A program made the translations under genes and the position numbers. From Gemmataceae bacterium (lineage in GTDB: Bacteria > Planctomycetota > Planctomycetia > Gemmatales > Gemmataceae), in the NCBI GenBank assembly GCA_020847555.1, contig JADLBT010000216.1, forward strand, positions 1 through 28,329: 28,329 bases of DNA, read 5' to 3'. This document shows positions 1 to 8,191 of this stretch, in pieces. The notes beneath the pieces were generated by a model. The model saw only the letters and a program-made list of their open reading frames with translations, had not been told where the DNA came from and searched no databases. Position 1 is the first letter of the stretch. Every line of letters starts with the position of its first letter.

Positions 1-31
1 ATGCGATCCGTGGGCTTTAATGGTCTCTGGT

Positions 32-1258
32 TCAGCGGTCCAGTTCCGCCGCGATGATGTTCAGACTGCCCAGCACCGCCACGATGTCGCTCAACTGGTG
101 GCCGGCGATCAGATACGGGAACAGCTGGAAGTGGATGTACGACGGCGGCCGCGTCCGCGCTCGGTACGGCACTCCACTCCCGTCCGCCACGACGTAGAAC
201 CCCAGCTCCCCATTGGGCGACTCGATCGCGCCGTACACCTCGTCAACCGGCGTGTGCCACTTGCGATTGTTCATGGTCAGCTCGAAGTGCTGGATCAGGC
301 TCTCGATGCTGCGGTAGACCGCCGTCTGGTCCGGCAGCACCGCCTTGCTGTCCGTCGCGACGTTCACGGCACCCGACGGCAGGTTCTCGACCGCCTGATG
401 GACGATCTTCAAACTCTCCAGCATCTCATCCATGCGCACCAGGTAGCGCGCCAGGCAGTCGCCCTCGGTGGCGCAGATGACCTTGAAGTCGAAGTCCTTG
501 TAGGCGAGGTACGGCTCATCCTTGCGCAGGTCGCGCACCACGCCGCTGGCGCGCGCGATCGGTCCGGTGGCGCTGAAGTTGATCGCGTCCGCCTTCGATA
601 GCACGCCGATACCGCGCAGCCGCTCGATGAAGATGCGGTTGCGGTTGAGCAGCCGCACGACGTCCGCGTGCGTCCTGGGGAACGCCCGGACGAAGTCGCG
701 GACCATCTGGATGAGAGGTTCGTCCACGTCGAATATCAGTCCGCCGACGCGCGTATAGCTTGGGTGAAAGCGCTGGCCGGAGGCGCGCTCGAAGATATCG
801 TAGAGCTTTTCGCGCTGGTTGAAGGCGTACAGGAACGCGGTGAACGCCCCGAGATCAAGCGCCGCGGCACCGATGCACAGCAGGTGGTCGCTGATGCGGG
901 ACAGTTCGCCGAGGATGACGCGCAGGTACTTGCACCGCGGCGTCAGTTCGATCCCCATCAACTTCTCGACGACGTGGTGCCACGCCACCTCGTTCATGAA
1001 CGGCGAGATGTAGTTCATCCGGTCCACGATGGTGACGTACTGATTGTAGTCGAGATCCTCCCCCAGCTTCTCAAACCCGGAGTGCAAGAAGCCGATGTCC
1101 GGCACCGCCCTGACGATCGTCTCGCCTTCCAGGGTGAGGATCAGGCGCAGGGTGGTATGCGTCGCCGGGTGCTGTGGGCCGAAATTCAAGGTCCAGAGAT
1201 ATTCTTTATCCTCGTTCTCCGGCAAGGTGGTCTCGGCCAGATCCAGAGGCATGCTCAT
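32..1258 (-). CDS. nuoD: NADH-quinone oxidoreductase subunit D
   Basis: This is the 49-kDa subunit of respiratory complex I, which with NuoB forms the quinone-binding site at the end of the peripheral arm on the cytoplasmic side. The 408-residue product has the family's usual length. It opens with the signature FGPQHPATHTTLRL, followed by DIGFLHSGFEKLGE, the NYISPFMNEVAWHHVVEKLM segment and HPSYTRVGGL. It ends with the expected GSLNIIAAELDR, so it is full length. The chosen ATG gives MSMPLDLAET; a second ATG six bases later (1252) is equally possible. It follows nuoC by 13 bases, which indicates one transcript. Only 31 bases remain to the window edge, so any following nuoE/F genes lie outside. 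Identity is certain from the motifs. Confidence 0.97.
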   Translation of the reverse strand: MSMPLDLAETTLPENEDKEYLWTLNFGPQHPATHTTLRLILTLEGETIVRAVPDIGFLHSGFEKLGEDLDYNQYVTIVDRMNYISPFMNEVAWHHVVEKLMGIELTPRCKYLRVILGELSRISDHLLCIGAAALDLGAFTAFLYAFNQREKLYDIFERASGQRFHPSYTRVGGLIFDVDEPLIQMVRDFVRAFPRTHADVVRLLNRNRIFIERLRGIGVLSKADAINFSATGPIARASGVVRDLRKDEPYLAYKDFDFKVICATEGDCLARYLVRMDEMLESLKIVHQAVENLPSGAVNVATDSKAVLPDQTAVYRSIESLIQHFELTMNNRKWHTPVDEVYGAIESPNGELGFYVVADGSGVPYRARTRPPSYIHFQLFPYLIAGHQLSDIVAVLGSLNIIAAELDR

Positions 1259-1271
1259 CCCCCCAATCGGG

Positions 1272-1775
1272 TTAGCCTTCCGCCCGGGTGATGACCGGGA
1301 AGTTGTGGCGCTCGCCGCGGCCGCGCAGTGGGTAATCCTTGCGCAGCGGGTAGCTCGTGAACGCCTCCGGCATCAGGATGCGGCGCAGGTCCGGGTGCCC
1401 GGCGAACTCGATGCCGTACATGTCGTAGACCTCGCGCTCCAGCCAGTCGGCCCCCTTCCACAGCGGGAATGCCGACGGCAGCGTCAGGTCCGGCTCGTTC
1501 AGGTGCGTCTTGACCACCGCCCGCTCGCCGGTGGTCGTGTTCACCAGGACGTAAATCACACCGAATCGGTCGCGCGCGTTGGGGTAGTACAGGTAATCGA
1601 CTGCCGTCAACTCCGCCAGCATGTCGAACCCGCACGCCGTTTTGAGGCACTCAAGGACGGCGTAGATCCGGTCCGGCGCGACGATGACGCGGCGGTTGTC
1701 GCGAAACGCCGAGGTCGTGAACCCGTCGTCCCCGAAGCGCTCGCGCAGCATCGTCTCCCAGGCACGCTCGGCCAT
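1272..1775 (-). CDS. nuoC: NADH-quinone oxidoreductase subunit C
   Basis: This is the 30-kDa subunit of complex I, a peripheral-arm protein that packs against NuoD and NuoB and carries no cofactor. The 167-residue product shows the family signature near its C-terminus: EREVYDMYGIEFAGHPDLRR followed by ILMPEAFTSYPLRKDYPL. The N-terminal part (FDMLAELTAVDYLYYP, then VIYVLVN) fits the NuoC fold. The gene is separate from nuoD, not fused as in Escherichia coli. It starts at ATG 1775, 54 bases after the nuoB stop, and ends 13 bases before nuoD. It sits third in an A-B-C-D order, so it is very probably cotranscribed. Confidence 0.96.
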   Translation of the reverse strand: MAERAWETMLRERFGDDGFTTSAFRDNRRVIVAPDRIYAVLECLKTACGFDMLAELTAVDYLYYPNARDRFGVIYVLVNTTTGERAVVKTHLNEPDLTLPSAFPLWKGADWLEREVYDMYGIEFAGHPDLRRILMPEAFTSYPLRKDYPLRGRGERHNFPVITRAEG

Positions 1776-1829
1776 GTCGGCCCTCCGAACCAGATCCTGT
1801 GTGGTGCTGCCGGCGGACGGAGCCGCCTC

Positions 1830-2414
1830 CTACTCCTGTAATCGCGTGGACGAGGTGAAGTCCCCCGGGGCGACGACCGCGTCGAGCGGGATGCGGGCGT
1901 TGGGGACCGGCCCCTCGTGCTTCTCCCGCGTCGCGAACTCCCTGGCGCTCAGCGTTCCGGTCTGCTTGATGCGCGCCTGCAAATCCATGATCGACTGGAG
2001 CAGTTGCTCGGGCCGTGGCGGGCACCCGGGAATGTACAGATCGACCGGCATGAAGCGATCCACTCCCTGGACGACGGCGTAGTTGTCGAACACGCCGCCG
2101 CTGGAGGCGCACGCGCCCATCGAGATGCACCACTTCGGCTCCGGCATCTGCAGCCAGATGCGCTGGAGCACCGGCAGCATCTTCATCGCGACCCGGCCGG
2201 CGACGATCATCACGTCGCACTGGCGCGGGCTGAAGCGCATCACCTCGGCGCCGAACCGGGCGATGTCGTGCCGGGACGCGCCGGTCGCCATCAGCTCGAT
2301 CCCGCAGCAGGCGGTCGCGAACGGCATCGGCCAGAGGCTGTTGGCGCGCACCCAGTTCGCCAGGTGATCCAGGCGCGTTAGCAGCACGTTCTCGGGCGCC
2401 CCTTTTATCGCCAC
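1830..2414 (-). CDS. nuoB: NADH-quinone oxidoreductase subunit B
   Basis: This subunit of complex I binds the terminal [4Fe-4S] cluster N2, which passes electrons to quinone. The 194-residue protein has the four expected ligands: the Cys pair in TACCGIE (residues 36-37), Cys102 in MGACASSGG and Cys131 in PGCPPRPEQ. The conserved [13 protein letters not shown] stretch precedes the last one. The start is GTG at 2414, which overlaps the end of nuoA by 10 bases and points to translational coupling. The C-terminus after about residue 155 is a less conserved tail ([17 protein letters not shown]). Function is secure from the cluster motif and the operon position. Confidence 0.96.
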   Translation of the reverse strand: MAIKGAPENVLLTRLDHLANWVRANSLWPMPFATACCGIELMATGASRHDIARFGAEVMRFSPRQCDVMIVAGRVAMKMLPVLQRIWLQMPEPKWCISMGACASSGGVFDNYAVVQGVDRFMPVDLYIPGCPPRPEQLLQSIMDLQARIKQTGTLSAREFATREKHEGPVPNARIPLDAVVAPGDFTSSTRLQE

Positions 2415-2809
2415 TTGAACACCCCCTTCCGCCAGTCGTACAGGTACGCCACCAGCAGCAGGGCGAGGAACACCAGCACCGACCAGAAGACCGGGAAACG
2501 GAAGGCGCCGGGCAGTTCCTGCGCGTCCGAATAAGCGGTCACCGCCCAGGGGTAGAGGAACAGTAGTTCGACGTCGAACACGAGGAACATGATGGCGACC
2601 AGGTAGAACTTGACGTCGAACCGCTGGCGAGCGTCGCCGATCGGGTCCATGCCCGACTCGTAGGGCATGAGCTTGACGCGCGTATCCTTGCGCGGGCCGA
2701 TCAGGTGAGCGGCGAGCAGACTCACCCCGGCGAAGCCGAGGACGACAATCAGGTAGATGAAGATCGGGAAGTACGCACTCAGCTCGAACGGTGCAGGTTG
2801 CTCGGGCAC
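2405..2809 (-). CDS. nuoA: NADH-quinone oxidoreductase subunit A
   Basis: This is a small membrane subunit of complex I at the junction of the peripheral and membrane arms. The 134-residue form has three predicted transmembrane helices: near residues 13-35, about 70-92 ([17 protein letters not shown]) and about 105-125. It carries the conserved loop [20 protein letters not shown], including the acidic/Gly segment and the FDVE motif. I chose GTG at 2809 because a purine-rich GGGAGG lies about five bases before it and because this gives the usual NuoA length. The frame stays open up to a TTG at 2878, which would add 23 residues ([12 protein letters not shown]...) that look unlike NuoA and cover a leader hairpin. 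It is the first gene of the nuo operon. Confidence 0.93.
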   Translation of the reverse strand: MPEQPAPFELSAYFPIFIYLIVVLGFAGVSLLAAHLIGPRKDTRVKLMPYESGMDPIGDARQRFDVKFYLVAIMFLVFDVELLFLYPWAVTAYSDAQELPGAFRFPVFWSVLVFLALLLVAYLYDWRKGVFKWR

Positions 2810-2847
2810 TCTCCCCTCCCTGCTGCTGGAGATGTCGCTCTGTGGCA

Positions 2848-2871
2848 ACTTCGTGACTTTTTTCACGAAGT
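2848..2871 (-). promoter_or_regulatory. Stem-loop in the nuoA leader
   Basis: A perfect 9-base inverted repeat (ACTTCGTGA, 2848-2856, and TCACGAAGT, 2863-2871) flanks a six-base run, CTTTTT on the plus strand. On the minus strand, the sense of the nuo mRNA, it would form a hairpin with an A-rich loop about 40 bases before the GTG start of nuoA. It could be a protein-binding operator or an RNA structure. It is seen directly; a regulatory role is inference. The placement makes the upstream TTG start less likely. Confidence 0.45.
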
Positions 2872-2940
2872 CGGCCAAAAATAAACCCGACCGTGATGGT
2901 CGAGGTGCGAATTATGTGCCGCTGCTGTTAGTCCTTTTTC

Positions 2941-2968
2941 AGTATAGGCAACCGAGCGCGAGGGGCAA
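2941..2968 (-). promoter_or_regulatory. Possible sigma-70-like promoter of the nuo operon
   Basis: On the minus strand a TATACT (2941-2946) lies 16 bases downstream of a TTGCCC (2963-2968). This resembles a -10/-35 pair and sits in the AT-richer patch between ahpD and nuoA, about 130 bases upstream of the nuoA start. It is a pattern match only. Confidence 0.35.
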
Positions 2969-3061
2969 GGCAGCGGGATTTCCCGCGGTGTGTCCGCGCC
3001 CGCCGCGTCGGCGCGGGTTCCTGGTTTGTCTCGCGCGGACGCGAACAATCCACGACCTGTT

Positions 3062-3598
3062 TCAACTGTTCAGCCCGACTGCGACCGCGCACAACACGGC
3101 GGCGATGCGGGCCGCGTCCTGCACCTGGTCCTCGCTGGCACCGGCCTTGAGGAGGCTTGCTTCGTGCGACTTGATGCACGCCTCGCACCCGGCCAGCGCG
3201 GCGACGGCCAGGCAGAACAGCTCGAAGTTCAGCTTGCCGGTTTTCGGCGACATCATGTACTGCATGCGCAGCCGGGCCGGCCGCTTCGCGTAGCTCTCCT
3301 TACCGACCATGTGGCGGAAGCGGTAGAAGATGGTGTTCATCCCCATCAGGGCCGCTGCCGCCCGGGCGTCGTCGAGCAGATCGGCGCCGATGCCCGCCGC
3401 CTGCGCATCGGCGAGAAGGGCGTCGCGCAACCGCGGTTCGCGCAGGTGGAAGGCCGACGCCAGGGCGATACCCCACGTTTGCGGCGCGTCGAGGGTGTCG
3501 CTGGCGAGGACGTTGCCGAGGTTGAGTCGGATGTCCTTCGCCGGTTCGCCCAGCGACTCCTTGAGTTGATCGAGGTTCGGGGTCGTCAGCTCGGCCAT
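3062..3598 (-). CDS. ahpD: Alkyl hydroperoxidase AhpD
   Basis: AhpD is a thiol-dependent peroxidase/disulfide reductase of the carboxymuconolactone decarboxylase-like family and works as the reducing partner of AhpC. The 178-residue product matches the usual AhpD length. The catalytic set is visible: Glu126 in NFELF, the redox pair Cys138 and Cys141 in GCEACIKSHE, and His145. The upstream FYRFRHMVGK segment is also typical. I start at ATG 3598 (MAELTTPN) because AGGGAG lies six bases before it; a GTG at 3619 would add seven residues. It follows ahpC by 93 bases on the same strand, so the two form a peroxide-detoxifying pair. No oxyR or perR is seen nearby. Confidence 0.94.
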   Translation of the reverse strand: MAELTTPNLDQLKESLGEPAKDIRLNLGNVLASDTLDAPQTWGIALASAFHLREPRLRDALLADAQAAGIGADLLDDARAAAALMGMNTIFYRFRHMVGKESYAKRPARLRMQYMMSPKTGKLNFELFCLAVAALAGCEACIKSHEASLLKAGASEDQVQDAARIAAVLCAVAVGLNS

Positions 3599-3691
3599 GC
3601 TCGCTCCCTTCTCGTCCACGGGAATCGAAGTGACTGCCCCGATGGGCGGCGCAGCGTGAGGCCGCGCCGCCCACCAGAAGAAGACGGGCGC

Positions 3692-4219
3692 TCAGACCTT
3701 CAGCGTCGGCTGGCCCTTCTGCCAGTTGCACGGGCACAGCTCGTCGGACTGCACGGCGTCGAGGACGCGCAGCACCTCGGGGACGCTGCGGCCAACGTTC
3801 AGGCTGTTCGCCGACACCCACTGGATCACGCCGTCGGGATCGACGATGTAGGTCGCCCGCAAGCAAACGTTCTCCGCCGGGTCGAGGATCCTCAGGTCGT
3901 CGGCGAGTCGCTGGGCCGCGATCAGGGGCAACTGCAGGTTCCCCAGGTCCGCGTGGGCCTTGCGCCAGGCCTGATGACTGTACTCGTTATCGGTGCTGCC
4001 GCCGACCACGACCGCATCGCGGTCCTTGAAGTCCTTGAGCTTCTTGTTGAACTCGACGATCTCTGTCGGACAGATGAAGGTGAAGTCCTTCGGGTAGAAG
4101 AAGTAAACGCCCCACTTGCCCTTCTGGTACTCGTTGGTGAGCGTGGTGAAGTCGTCCTTGCCGTTGCCGGTGCAGGCGCGGGCGGAAAATTGCGGGAACT
4201 TGTCGCCAACCGTGAGCAT
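3692..4219 (-). CDS. ahpC: Peroxiredoxin AhpC
   Basis: This is a 2-Cys peroxiredoxin that reduces hydrogen peroxide and organic hydroperoxides in the cytoplasm. The 175-residue protein has the peroxidatic Cys50 in FYPKDFTFICPTEI and a resolving Cys near the end in DELCPCNWQKG (Cys162, with a second Cys164). The resolving region matches the AhpC/Prx1 class that uses AhpD, whose gene follows directly. The conserved GGSTDNEYSHQAW and ATYIVDPDGVIQW segments are present. It starts at ATG 4219 with AAAGGG about nine bases upstream. A TATAAC on the minus strand at 4271-4276 could be a -10 element, but I see no matching -35. Confidence 0.95.
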   Translation of the reverse strand: MLTVGDKFPQFSARACTGNGKDDFTTLTNEYQKGKWGVYFFYPKDFTFICPTEIVEFNKKLKDFKDRDAVVVGGSTDNEYSHQAWRKAHADLGNLQLPLIAAQRLADDLRILDPAENVCLRATYIVDPDGVIQWVSANSLNVGRSVPEVLRVLDAVQSDELCPCNWQKGQPTLKV

Positions 4220-4336
4220 GAAATGGCCCTTTCTGTGAAACTGGAGTTCCTGGATGGTGTCCCTACCACTGTTATAGGACCGGCGTCAATTGGCGGCGTG
4301 ACCGGGGGAACGAGAAGGCCGGGCGCAGCGTCACCC

Positions 4337-5545
4337 TCACGTCAGGTCGATCCGGCGGTACTGGATCCGGGTCCGGTCGAAGACGCCCAGGCCGAGGGCG
4401 CCCGCCAGGTCGATGTGCTGGGGCTGACGCATGTCGAACCCTTCCGCGTGCGGCTCGTGGACGCCCATCCGGCCGCACCGAGCGACCGGGGCCAGGTTCC
4501 GCCGCGCCCGCTCCGCGTCCACCAGCTCCCAGCCGATCTTGTCCAGTGCCACCGGGTCGGTGGCGAACAGGATGCTGCGGTGTTCCCAGACGAACCGGGG
4601 GCTCGCGCTCGGCCCACCCTGGAACACACCCTTGAGGCCGTCGATCAGGTGCAGGACGGCCTTCTGCCGGATCTGCGGCAGGGCGACGACGGCCGGGATG
4701 AAGACGTTGCAGCTGTTGAACGCCGGCCCGCCGTGGCTGCGGGCCACGTTGTTGACGAACCCGTGCGACATGTTCTTCAGTGCCAGCGTCACCCCGCCCG
4801 ACCCGTGGTCCTTGAGGACGGCGAGGTTGACGATCTTGTCCACCCGGCGCGACACCGTCAGGGACAGGTGCGAGCGCCGGTAGCGGTCGTCGCGCGGGTT
4901 GTGGCGGCGCGGGTCGATCAGCTCCATCGACAGGAACACGTCCGGATCGTACCCCTCGATCGCCAGCTGGACGTTGTCGTAGTCCTCGACGGTGCCCTCC
5001 CAGTGGCACCCGTCGGGGAGGTTGTCCCGGTAGCCGGCCCGCAGCAGGTGGCGGCGGTAGCGGTCGAATACGAGGATGTCGGCCGGCCGGACGCCGGCGC
5101 TGCGCAGCCCCTCGACGACGGCGTGGACGGTGGCATGGTTGGAGATCGAGTGCGGCGCGCCGACCGGGTTCACCTTGATGCCGACGCGGTCGCCGCGGCC
5201 GAACAGACGCCGCCACGCCTCCGTCGGGTTCTCGGTGCCGCACAGCTCCTTCATGCCGCGGGCGACCAGCGCCCGGACCGGGTCGGCCCGGACCGAGCCG
5301 TCAACCACCGACCCGCGATGGCCGACCTCGATCACCCGGCCCGGAAACGGCCCGGGCATGGTCCGCGCCAGCTCCTCGGCCGACGGCCGGTTGCCGCGGG
5401 CGGCGGGCTGCCCGTCCGGCGGGTTCGCGCGGGGCGAGGTGTCGGCCCCCACGGGGTCGGGGGCCGCGAGCGCGGCGGCGACGCCGCCTGCCACACCGCC
5501 CAGAAAGGTTCGGCGAGGGATCGGGTTGAGAGGGTCGGCCGACAT
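4337..5545 (-). CDS. TAT-exported DUF362 domain protein
   Basis: This is a member of the DUF362 family, whose biochemical role is not established. The 402-residue protein starts with a twin-arginine signal (PIPRRTFLGGVAGGVAAALAAP), so it is probably folded in the cytoplasm and then exported. The body has typical DUF362 features: GDRVGIKVNPVG, then LRSAGVRPADILVFDR, VDKIVNLAVLKDHGSGGVTL with ALKNMSHGFVNN, and near the end FATDPVALDKIGWELVD. I see no ferredoxin-like CxxCxxC clusters, unlike DUF362 proteins fused to iron-sulfur domains. The ATG at 5545 has GGAGG about nine bases upstream. It lies 193 bases after the malic enzyme gene, with a hairpin repeat between, so it may be transcribed on its own. 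Confidence 0.85.
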   Translation of the reverse strand: MSADPLNPIPRRTFLGGVAGGVAAALAAPDPVGADTSPRANPPDGQPAARGNRPSAEELARTMPGPFPGRVIEVGHRGSVVDGSVRADPVRALVARGMKELCGTENPTEAWRRLFGRGDRVGIKVNPVGAPHSISNHATVHAVVEGLRSAGVRPADILVFDRYRRHLLRAGYRDNLPDGCHWEGTVEDYDNVQLAIEGYDPDVFLSMELIDPRRHNPRDDRYRRSHLSLTVSRRVDKIVNLAVLKDHGSGGVTLALKNMSHGFVNNVARSHGGPAFNSCNVFIPAVVALPQIRQKAVLHLIDGLKGVFQGGPSASPRFVWEHRSILFATDPVALDKIGWELVDAERARRNLAPVARCGRMGVHEPHAEGFDMRQPQHIDLAGALGLGVFDRTRIQYRRIDLT

Positions 5546-5677
5546 GGCAACGTCCTCCGCGGGGTTGAAGGGTGCTCCTGAAAGCGGCCCGGAACGGCGA
5601 GATTAACAACGCTGCTGGTCCTTCTACAACATTCGGAGGGTGAAAGCCAGGTGGCAGGACCGCAGGAACAGCGTCGG

Positions 5678-5739
5678 ACCAGCCCGGAGCGCCAGCGCCG
5701 GACCTCTGCAAGCGCCCGTCGCTGGCGCTTCGGGCTGGT
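5678..5739. repeat. Dispersed hairpin repeat at the 3' end of the malic enzyme gene
   Basis: Two 24-base arms (5678-5701 and 5716-5739) are inverted copies agreeing at 22 positions, around a 14-base loop. The core AGCGCCAGCG/CGCTGGCGCT is shared with a second copy at 24000-24066. The right edge forms part of the TAA stop codon of the malic enzyme gene (5739-5741). Shadow translations give TSPERQRRTSASARRW, a peptide type known from planctomycete intergenic repeats. It may act as a transcription terminator or mRNA stabiliser, which is inference. Confidence 0.8.
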
Positions 5740-7172
5740 TACCCCGTCGTGTCCTCGCGCGTGCGGCGCCGCGCCACCCCCGTCTCGTGGGCGGCCCGGG
5801 CCACGGCCCGCGCGACCGCCCGGACCACGCGCCGGTCGAACACGCTCGGCACGATGTAGTCCTCGGACAGGTGGTCCTCCGGGATGACGCCAGCGATCGC
5901 CCGCGCCGCCGCCAGCTTCATCGCCTCGTTGATCTCGCGGGCGCGCACGTCCAGCGCGCCGCGAAAGATGCCGGGGAACGCCAGGAGGTTGTTGACCTGA
6001 TTGGGGTAGTCCGAGCGGCCGGTGGCCAGGATGCGGCACAGCGGGGCCGCCCGCGCCGGGGCGATCTCCGGGTCCGGGTTGGCCATCGCGAAGACGATTC
6101 GGTCCCTGGCCATCACCTGCAGGTCCGCCTCCTGCAAGATGTTCGCCGCCGACAGGCCGATGAATGCGTCCGCGCCGGTCATGGCCTCGCGGAGGGACAT
6201 CAGCGGGGCGGCGAAGTTGATGCAGCTGCGCAGGTCGGCCTGCGCCCTGGCCAGCGTCTCCCCGGCCGCCCGGAAAACCGCCCCCTGCCGGTCGCACCCG
6301 GTCAGATCGCGAACCCCCGCCGCCAGCAGGATGCGACAGCACGCCGTCCCCGCTGCCCCCAACCCGTTCACCACGACCTTCGCGCGGTTCAGTTCCTTGC
6401 CCACCACCTTGAGGGCGTTCTGCAGCGCGGCCAGCAGGACCACGGCGGTGCCGTGCTGGTCGTCGTGCATCACCGGGATGTCGAGCGAGCGTTTGAGCCG
6501 CTCCTCGATGTCGAAGCAGCGCGGCGCGCTGATGTCTTCCAGGTTGATGCCGCCGAACGTCGGGGCGATCGCCTCGACGAGGCGAACGATGGTGTCGGCG
6601 TCCTGCGTCCCCAGGCAGAGGGGCCAGCCGTCGATGTCGGCGAACTCCTTGAGGAGCATCACCTTGCCCTCCATGACCGGCAGGGCGGCCTCGGGGCCCA
6701 GGTTGCCCAGCCCGAGGATGGCGGACCCGTCCGTCACGACCGCCACGGTGTTCGCCTTGCTGGTGAAGGCGTACACCTTGTTGCGGTCGTCCGCGATGGC
6801 CCGCGTGACCCGCGCCACGCCGGGCGTGTATGCCATCGACAGGGCGTTGCGGGTCCGCAGCGGAACCTTGCTCCGGACGTGAATCTTCCCGCCCAGGTGC
6901 ATCAGGAAGACGCGGTCCGACGCGGACAGGACGCGCACCTCCGGCATCGTCCGCAGGCGGGCCACCACGCGCAGGGCGTGGGCCTCGCTCTCGGCGTCGA
7001 AGGTGACGTCGCGCACCATCTTGTCGCGCTTGACCTCGACGATGTCCACCGCCCCGAGGTTGGCGTTCTCCTCCGCCAGCACCGTCGCCAGGCGCGCGAA
7101 CTGGCCGGGCCGGTGGGGGATCTCGACCCGGACCGTCATCCGGTAATCGCAGTAAGGCTGGGGATCGTGCAT
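5739..7172 (-). CDS. NAD(P)-dependent malic enzyme with N-terminal ACT domain
   Basis: Malic enzyme oxidatively decarboxylates malate to pyruvate and CO2. The 477-residue product has an ACT domain at about residues 10-85 (MTVRVEIPHRPGQFARLATV, then NANLGAVDIVEVKRDKMVRD), probably for allosteric control by a small ligand. The malic N-terminal domain follows (SMAYTPGVARV, SKANTVAVVTDGSAILGLGN, GGINLEDISAPRCF, PVMHDDQHGTA), then the nucleotide-binding domain (VNGLGAAGTACCRILL, MANPDPEIAP, RSDYPNQVNNLLAFPGIF). I chose ATG 7172 because AGGGAAAGGA precedes it and the upstream open frame is a shadow of hemC. It follows hemC by 98 bases. Whether NAD or NADP is used cannot be read safely. Confidence 0.93.
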   Translation of the reverse strand: MHDPQPYCDYRMTVRVEIPHRPGQFARLATVLAEENANLGAVDIVEVKRDKMVRDVTFDAESEAHALRVVARLRTMPEVRVLSASDRVFLMHLGGKIHVRSKVPLRTRNALSMAYTPGVARVTRAIADDRNKVYAFTSKANTVAVVTDGSAILGLGNLGPEAALPVMEGKVMLLKEFADIDGWPLCLGTQDADTIVRLVEAIAPTFGGINLEDISAPRCFDIEERLKRSLDIPVMHDDQHGTAVVLLAALQNALKVVGKELNRAKVVVNGLGAAGTACCRILLAAGVRDLTGCDRQGAVFRAAGETLARAQADLRSCINFAAPLMSLREAMTGADAFIGLSAANILQEADLQVMARDRIVFAMANPDPEIAPARAAPLCRILATGRSDYPNQVNNLLAFPGIFRGALDVRAREINEAMKLAAARAIAGVIPEDHLSEDYIVPSVFDRRVVRAVARAVARAAHETGVARRRTREDTTG

Positions 7173-7270
7173 GGCGGATATCCTTTCCCTGGGGCCGGAC
7201 TTCCATTGCACGGTCGAAGGGACCGCGGCTGCCGCCGGAAGCCGGTGCTCACGGCCGTCAGCATACCACC

Positions 7271-8191
7271 TTACCCGAACGCCGCCAGGAGGTCGCGGGC
7301 ACCGCGGGAGAGCAGATCCTCCGCGAGCCGCTGCCCGAGCGCTTCCGGTTCGTCCGCCGGCCCGCTCGCCTGCCCCTCGACGCGCGCGCGGCCGTCGGGC
7401 GCAATCACCACGCCGCGCAGCGTGAGCGGTCCGCCTTCCAGGGTCGTGAACGCCCCAACGGGCACCTGACAGCCGCCGCCCAGGCTGCGCAGCAGCGCCC
7501 GTTCGGCCAGCACCTTCCGATGCGTCGGTATGTGATCCAGCGCCGCGAGCAGACCGCGCGTCCGGGCGTCGTCGCGCCGGCACTCCAGGCCGAGCGCCCC
7601 TTGCCCGACCGCCGGCAGCAGCCACGACGGGTCGAGGATTTCGGTGATAACGTGGCGCAGCCCGAGGCGCTCCAGCCCCGCCTCGGCGAGTACCAGGCCA
7701 TCCAGACCCTGTTCCTCCAGCTTGCGCAGCCGCGTCTCGACGTTGCCGCGGATGTCGGTCAGGCGCAGATCGGGCCGGCGGTGCAGCACCTGGGCGCGGC
7801 GGCGCAGGCTGCTCGTCGCCACCACCGCCCCGGCCGGCAGGGCGGCGAACGAGGCGTGTTTCTTCGAGACGAAGGCGTCGCCGGTCGGGCCGCGCTCCGG
7901 GACCGCCGCCAGCACCAGGTTCGCGACGGCGAACGTCGGCAAATCCTTGAGGCTATGCACCGCGACATCGACGGTGTTCGCCTGCAGCGCCTTCTGGATC
8001 TCCTTGGTGAACGCCCCCTGCCCGCCGAGCTGCGACAGCGGCACGTCGCGCACCTGGTCGCCCGCCGTCTCGATCCGGATCAGCTCGACCTGCAGTCCGG
8101 ACGCCGCGGCCCGCAGCAGGCCGGCGACGTGGTTCGCCTGCCAGAGGGCCAGATTACTGCCGCGAGTGCCGATGCGAAGAGAGGAAGTCAT
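7271..8191 (-). CDS. hemC: Hydroxymethylbilane synthase (porphobilinogen deaminase)
   Basis: HemC joins four porphobilinogen molecules into hydroxymethylbilane in heme synthesis. The 306-residue protein has the family length and motifs: RIGTRGSNLALWQA at the start, HSLKDLP with catalytic Asp83, TSSLRRRAQ, DIRGNVETRL, AVGQGALGLECR, and LGGGCQVPVGA with Cys241, which carries the dipyrromethane cofactor. It starts at ATG 8191, which overlaps the TGA of the upstream HIT gene as ATGA, so translation is likely coupled. No other hem genes are in the window. The malic enzyme gene follows on the same strand. Confidence 0.96.
   Translation of the reverse strand: MTSSLRIGTRGSNLALWQANHVAGLLRAAASGLQVELIRIETAGDQVRDVPLSQLGGQGAFTKEIQKALQANTVDVAVHSLKDLPTFAVANLVLAAVPERGPTGDAFVSKKHASFAALPAGAVVATSSLRRRAQVLHRRPDLRLTDIRGNVETRLRKLEEQGLDGLVLAEAGLERLGLRHVITEILDPSWLLPAVGQGALGLECRRDDARTRGLLAALDHIPTHRKVLAERALLRSLGGGCQVPVGAFTTLEGGPLTLRGVVIAPDGRARVEGQASGPADEPEALGQRLAEDLLSRGARDLLAAFG

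Noticed and set aside
2990..5581. Open frame of 863 codons on the plus strand across ahpD, ahpC and the DUF362 gene
   Set aside because: It is the complement of three clear minus-strand genes, has arginine/valine-rich low-information sequence and no domain motifs. Long antisense frames are normal in such high-GC DNA.
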